From NCBI RefSeq assembly GCF_020360975.1, contig NW_025408670.1, positions 2,418,001 to 2,482,000 of the forward strand: 64,000 bases of DNA. The letters run 5' to 3'. This DNA is from Hirsutella rhossiliensis. Lineage: Eukaryota; Ascomycota; Sordariomycetes; Hypocreales; Ophiocordycipitaceae. Below the pieces are notes generated by a model. The model had not been told where the DNA came from. It searched no databases and was given only the letters and a program-made list of their open reading frames with translations. This document shows positions 58,029 to 64,000 of this stretch, one piece after another. How positions within the stretch are numbered: the stretch's first letter is position 1; every line of letters starts with the position of its first letter. The translations under genes and the position numbers were made by a program.

Positions 58029-61000
58029 ATGACTTCTCACCAGCGCGATCCGCATGAGCCGGTGGCCATTGTGGGCATGGGTAAGGAGTTCCAATCCCCA
58101 CTGCCTTGTGGAAAGACGGAGTGATGAAACCATTGAACAGGATGCCAGTGGCCTGGTGGCGTCCGGGACGGCTCTCAATTTTGGGAATTCTTGCGTGACA
58201 AGGCAGATGGCTGGAAAGAGTTCGACGATCCACGCTTCTCTACAAGAGGCTATCACCACCCCAACGCTGATCGCCCAGGTTCCGTGGCAATGAAAGGTGC
58301 CTTCCTTGCTGATGAAGATGCCCGCCTCTTTGACCACGCCTTTTTCGGCATGACTGGTCTTGAAGTGGAGACGATGGATCCGTCACAACGCAAACTCCTC
58401 GAAGTCGCATACGAAGCCATGGAGAATGCTGGAGAAACATGGGAGAGCGTCTCTGGATCTCGGACCGGAGTCTTCGTTGGCAACTTCTGCTTAGATCACT
58501 GGATGATACAGTCGCGGGATTGGGACAATCCAAGACCCTATGCTTTTACTGGAGCCGGAACCAGCATTCTCGCGAACCGCATAAGTTACATTTTCAATCT
58601 TCAAGGCCCAAGGTACGTCCCTGATTCGTCTTTGCTTTGGACATGTGGAGGGAGACTGCTGACTCGACCTCTAGCCTAACGATCGATACTGCCTGCTCAT
58701 CATCCATGTATGCCCTGCATCTGGCAGTCAATGCAATTCGGGCTGGTGATTGTGATTCGGCCATCGTCGCATCTGCCAATTGGATTGCAGACCCCGGAGT
58801 CCAAATCGCGCTTGACAAGCTCGGCGCACTGTCTGCGTCCTCAAGGTGTCATACTTTCGATGCCAGAGCCGACGGGTATGCCCGAGGTGAAGGATACGGT
58901 GCCATATATCTGAAAAGACCTTCTTTGGCCATGGCCAGTTCATCACCTATCCGAGCATTGATTAGAGGAACGGCTGTCAACTCCAACGGCAGGACCGGTG
59001 GTATTACGCGGCCAAGTGCCAGAGGCCAGGAAGTTGTTATACGTGAAGCTTACCGAAACGCCGGCCATCTCCCTTTCGGAGAAACGAGCTATTTTGAATG
59101 CCATGGCACCGGCACATACGTTGGAGATCCTATTGAGGTGGCGGCCTTGGGGAGTGTCTTCGCCCCGGACAGGTCCGCCGACGATCCATTGCTAGTTGGT
59201 TCTGTCAAGAGCAATGTAGGGCATGGCGAAGGCGCCAGCGCCCTGGCATCGATCATGAAGGTTGTGCTTGCCCTTGAGCACGGGGCCATTCCCCCTGTTT
59301 TCAATATCGAGACACTCAATCCCAACATCGCTTTCGACGCCGCCAAGGTCCAACCTGTGACAGAAGTTACCCCATGGCCAAAGGAACGACTGCAGAGAGC
59401 CAGTATAAATTCATTCGGATATGGTGGCGCAAATGGACACTGCATTCTTGATCATGTCAACAACGTACTGCCGGACTATGTGGCACCTGGCGTCTACCAG
59501 CACAAGGCGAACGGCACAGCCAATGGCCATACAAATGGTCATACAAATGGACATGAGGACGGAGTTTCAATTCAGCACAGCCCTATCGTCAAGAGTCCGA
59601 GGTTAACTGCCACGGCCAACGCAGCTACACGCCAACTGGTGCTACTGCCTCTATCGGCCCACAATGAGCACTCACTCGAGTTGAATCTCGACGCATTGTC
59701 TCAAGTCATCGACAAGATTTCGTTGGCAGACGTCGTGTATACTCTTGGCGCTAGGCGCTCGAGATTTGCGCAACGGTCTTTCCGTATCGTTGACAAGGTC
59801 AATGTCGCCCAGAGCCTCGAGCAGCATGGCAAGATTGTGCGAGCCCCTTTGCAGACTGTCAACCTCGGATTCATTTTCACCGGTCAAGGAGCTCAGTGGC
59901 ACGGTATGGGCCGTGAACTGTTCGAGTACCGCGTATTCCGAACAGCCATCCAGTACCTCGACTATGTCCTGGGCGCACTGCCAAATCCCCCCTCGTGGTC
60001 ACTACAGAACATCCTCTCTGGTGACTGTGATGCGATTCTAGTCCAGACAGCTGAAATCTCTCAAGCTGTATGTACCGCCGTACAGGTTGGTATTGTCGAT
60101 CTCCTCGCTTCATGGTCTGTTAGACCTTCGGGCGTCGCTGGACACTCGTCGGGCGAGATTGCGGCGGCGTACGCTTCGGGTCGCATCACAGCTGCCGAGG
60201 CAATTATAGCCGCATACTTCCGTGGCCAAGCAGTATCAAGAAATAAGCAAGCCGGTGCCATGTTGGCCGTGGGCCTCGGATGGGACCAGGTTGCCAGGTA
60301 TCTTGAAGGCCGACAGGATGAAGTCAAGGTGGCAGCGATTAACTCTCCAGGTAGTGTCACTCTATCAGGCGAACCGACCGCCATCGACGAGATTTCCGCA
60401 GTCATGACAGCGGACAGCATCTTCAACAGAAGGCTGGAAACTGGTGGCAATGCCTACCATTCGCATCACATGGTTCCTATCGGGCGTGAATACGTCGAGA
60501 TACTGACCGAGGGGATCCAACACACCCGAAAGTTGGGGCTGGCCTCCGCGAAACAGCGGTATCAGCACGTACCATGGATTTCATCAGTCACTCCCAGTAA
60601 GAGTACTGCTGAGTTCAACGGTCCGGCTTCGTACTGGAGAGCCAATCTCGAGTCTCCGGTGCTTTTCTCAGAGGCCGTCGCAAGCCTTGTGGATAGCCAG
60701 GATGTTCCGATTCATGCTCTTGTGGAAATCGGACCTCATCCGGCGCTGAAGAGCCCATTGGACCAGATCCTGAAAGCAGGCGGTAAGACTGTTGCTTATG
60801 CTTCAACACTAAAGCGACAGGAAGATGGCCGAAGGTCAATGTTGCAACTTGCCGGGACGCTGTTTAGCCTGAACGCATCTGTCGACCTTGCTGCTGTGAA
60901 TGCTGTGGACGAGACGGACGATACGGGCCTGGAACATGGCTGCACTTGCATTGAACTTCCACCATACAAGTACACCTATGGAGGGTTGAATTACCACGAA

Positions 61001-64000
61001 AGTCGGGCCAGCAAAGAGTATCGACACAGGCCGGTTGTTAGACACGACCTCTTGGGCTCCAAGGTCGTTGGTAACGCAAAGCTGCGACCCCAGTGGCGCA
61101 ACATTCTTCGTATCAAGGACGTGCCATGGTTGGGCGATCATCGCCTGGTGCCAGGTGAGTTGTTTCCCTGGTCCAGGACTACGTTGGCTCCGTTTTAACC
61201 TTGGAAACAGATGCGGTGTTGCCCGGCGCAGGATACATAGCCATGGCAGTGGAAGCCGCCTCACGCGTCTACGACGAGTTCCCCGAGCCGCTGACGATCA
61301 AAGGATTTTGCCTCCGCGATGTCGCCATTAAGAAAAGCCTGGTGATCCCGGAAGACGACTACGGTGTTGAGGTTTTGACGAGCATGGAGCTGGCCGATGT
61401 GGCCACGGCCCAGTCGCCAGCATGGGCGACCTTCTCCATCAGCTCTGTGGGACGAGAGACCAATGAATGGACCGAGCATAGCACTGGTCGCGTGCAGATC
61501 CAAGTCGAAGTTGCTTCCCAAGATTTTGACCAGCATCAAGTTGCTCCCCGTGCCCCACGCGGCGTCAATGCGCGAGCTTGGTATAAGAAGTTCTTGGATG
61601 CCGGCCTCGGTTACGGCCCTGCCTTTCAGCCCTTGTCAGACATCCGCACCGATCCAGCGTCGAACCTTGGTGTGGCAACCGTTGTCCTGCATCCGACAAC
61701 CATCAAGGGGGGCGAGTCGCGATACGCCTTGCACCCGGCTTCGCTCGACGGTGCCATCCAGCTGGGGCTGATTGCCTGCCATGGCGGCCGCCTCGACGAG
61801 GCCAGCACGGCGTTTGTGCCCGTCCATCTCTCTCGCTTATATCTCGCCAACGACATTGTGGGGGATACGTGCACTGTCGTCGCGCGTGGAGAGAGACGCG
61901 GCATTCGCAGTGCCTATCTCGACTTACAAATGCTGGGTTCCAACGGCGAGGTCCTGCTCAACGTGGATACTCTCCGCTGCGTCAGCTTCTCCAAGGAGGC
62001 CAAGACGGCGGACAGGAGCTTCGCCAGTCCGTTCACGCGTCTTGTCTGGAAGCCGGATATTCGCACGCTGAGCAATCGCCAGGCCCGCCAGATATTCCCT
62101 CCTCCCAAGGCGAACGTGGAGAAGTCGCACCTATGGGGGATCTTGGATAAGCTAGTCCACTTTGTGGTCCTCAGCATGTATGAAAGCTTCGGAAAACTAC
62201 GAGACGGGCCCACGCCTTCGGGTGACGTAGGCCACTTCTTCGACTGGATCAGGAGAAAGGGCCAAGACGATCATTCTCCCTTGATGGAGGAAGCCAGAGA
62301 CTTGGTCAACAACGGGCTCCTCCAGAAGATTGAAGACCTTGTCAGCCAAGCACCCGACGTTATCGAGGTGAAGATTGCCAAGCTTTTACACGACAACGCG
62401 GCAGACATTCTCTTCGAGCGCCGAACCGGGATGGATATCATCATCGGCGAGGATCTGCTAACGCCTCTTTATAGATCTGGTCTCCTGATGACAGGTATCT
62501 ATCCGCAGCTCTTGCGCGTTCTGAGCGGTCTTGCCCATGCAAATCCGAACCTCCGCGTTTTGGAAATTGGGGGCGGCACCGGCGGCGCGACACGCATCGC
62601 CATGAAGGCGTTCAACGGCCCCAACGGCATCAAAGCTTACCATGACTACACGTTTACCGACATCTCCCCCGGCTTCTTGTCATCGGCACGAGCATCAATG
62701 GCGGACTTGCGCGATATGAACTTTTCCGTCTTCGACGCCGAGGTGGAACCCGCAGACCAAGGATACGAGCAGGCCTACGATCTCATCATTGCTTGCCAGG
62801 TCCTTCACGCCACCTCCAACATGCGCAATACTCTGTCAAACTGCCGAAAGCTCCTCAGGCCTGGAGGCAGGCTTGTCCTGGTGGAAACTACCCAGAACTT
62901 CATCGTGCCTGGTGTCGTTGTGGGTACGTTCACGGGGTACTGGGCCGGTATCCCAGATGGCCGTGTGGATGCTCCTTTCCAGAGCCTGGACGCTTGGAAC
63001 TCTTCGTTGCGAGAGGCTGGCTTCTCGGGGCTGGATCTCGTGTTGGACGACTTTCCAGAACCGCACAATACGACGTCTGTGATTCTTTCTACGGTTCTCC
63101 CGGAGACGGCAAATCTACCACAGCCCGCCACAGCTATCAATGTGCTCCATGGTGGCAGAACAGCTCAACCTCTTGTCGAGCACATTTCCAAAGAACTGAA
63201 TCAACGGGGATTTGTAGCCAAAGCAGGCGCGTTAGACGAGGCCCTGGACGACCTTGCTCCAGAATCGCGCGTGATTGCTCTCTTGGATGAGAAGTATCTT
63301 TTGGCCAATGCCGACGAGCAAGCCCTGAAGGTGGTTCAACACCTGGCACGGAACTCGGCGAGCTTGGTTGCCCTTACGAGCTGTGGCCTGGTCAAAGGAC
63401 GCAATGCGGATGGTGCCTTGATTGCTGGCCTGCTCCGCGTCCTCCAAAATGAGAATCCTGCCAGCCAATACGTGTCAATTGACCTGGATACGGACCATTT
63501 TGAAGTCGGAAACGATGACGGAAAAGACCTTGCCCGCAGCATCGTCGACCAAGAGTTGAAACTTGGTCGAAGCACTCTAGTGGACGACGACGAGGGTGAT
63601 CCAAAGGACCATGAATTCTCCTATCACGACGGCTGCTTGTGGGTCAGCCGCCATGTGCCCGACGCAGGCTTCCACTCGCAACACGGTCTGGACAGCCGGG
63701 GCACGAAGCCCGAGTTGCTGCCACTCAGCAGCCAGGGCGGCGTACGGGCTGCCTTTGCGACCCATGGGGTATTGAACTCGTTGTGCTTCATGCCCTACAA
63801 GGAACTTTTGCAACCACTGCCGCCCGACTTCATCGACGTGGCGGTTGCGGCCGTTGGCGTGAACCGGAGGGACTTGGATCAGTGGACTGGCCGACTGGAT
63901 GTCGACCACCTTTCGTCTGAATACGCGGGCATCGTCACAGCGGTAGGCGCCTGCGTGGATGGCTTCAAGATTGGCGACCGCGTATACGGTCTCGGGAAAG
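58029..64000 (+). CDS. Highly reducing polyketide synthase, 3' end outside window
   Basis: Exons 58029-58080, 58141-58612, 58675-61154 and 61211 onward; all introns are GT-AG, 56-62 bp. About 1,931 residues are visible. KS (about 10-430): active-site Cys182 in DTACSSS, His318 in HGTGT, His358 in NVGHGEG. A linker with NGHTNGH repeats is near 480. AT (about 590-900): GQG, Ser666 in GHSSG, and YHSHHM. DH (about 965-1260): His997 in DHRLVPDAVLPG and Asp1181 in SLDGAIQ. C-methyltransferase (about 1400-1600): SAM loop LEIGGGTGG at about 1453. A structural/ψKR region follows, then the start of ER at about 1878. The rest of ER, KR and ACP are expected beyond the window, about 600 residues more. The enzyme builds a methylated, partly reduced polyene chain. 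The domain order equals that of Sol1 and other HR-PKSs. Confidence 0.93.

Noticed and set aside
59515..59560. NGHTNGH repeat in the PKS
   Set aside because: Short linker repeat between KS and AT; common low-complexity linker, not a separate repeat element.
1..64000. CRISPR array, rRNA or prokaryotic operon structure
   Set aside because: Introns, fungal domain types and retrotransposons show a eukaryotic genome; no regularly spaced short repeats or rRNA sequence was seen.

Overview
This window looks like a chromosome segment of a filamentous ascomycete (Pezizomycotina, most likely Sordariomycetes; the genus cannot be read from sequence alone). The evidence is short introns of 50-66 bp with GT...CTAAC-type branch...AG signals, a highly reducing polyketide synthase (HR-PKS) gene cluster, fungal Copia, Gypsy, hAT and MULE elements, and long AT-rich tracts almost free of CA and TG dinucleotides, the footprint of repeat-induced point mutation (RIP).

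Left part, 1 to about 38,550: nested transposable elements with no host gene recognised. Gypsy fragments (1-1224 and 7001-7149) carry a Copia insertion (Copia-A, 1225-7000, TSD GTAAT). A second, inverted Copia copy (Copia-B, 7363-16418, TSD TTAAT) has a hAT transposon (8221-11101, TSD CTTTGTGG) inside its RNase H region. A RIP-mutated Copia of another family (Copia-C, 17250-37840, TSD ATTAT) has Gypsy-2 (17301-23688, TSD AGTAT) inside its 5' LTR and a RIP-mutated Gypsy-1 (26801-34647, TSD CCTTA) inside its integrase region. Copia-A, Copia-B, Gypsy-2 and the hAT lack RIP, so they arrived after RIP acted on the older layers.

Right part, 38,952 to the window end: a biosynthetic gene cluster. In order it holds an alcohol-acetyltransferase-type acyltransferase (-), a 14-TM type MFS exporter (+), a broken P450 (+), a secreted BBE-type FAD oxidoreductase (-), a short-chain dehydrogenase (+), a P450 (-), an O-methyltransferase (-) and an HR-PKS (+, running off the end in its ER domain). 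A 3.24-kb MULE with perfect 71-bp TIRs and a 9-bp TSD has inserted between the acyltransferase and the exporter.

How the genes fit together (inference): PKS + O-methyltransferase + P450 + BBE-like oxidase + SDR is the enzyme set of the solanapyrone pathway (Sol1, Sol2, Sol6, Sol5, Sol3), in which a methylated 2-pyrone polyketide is hydroxylated and then oxidised and cyclised by a flavin-dependent Diels-Alderase to a decalin. The extra acyltransferase and second P450 suggest a decorated variant; the lost P450 and the MULE suggest recent remodelling. A palindromic element, TCGGCCGA or a one-base variant, occurs in all five non-coding regions upstream of cluster genes and is the best candidate operator of a pathway-specific regulator. 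No regulator gene lies in the window.
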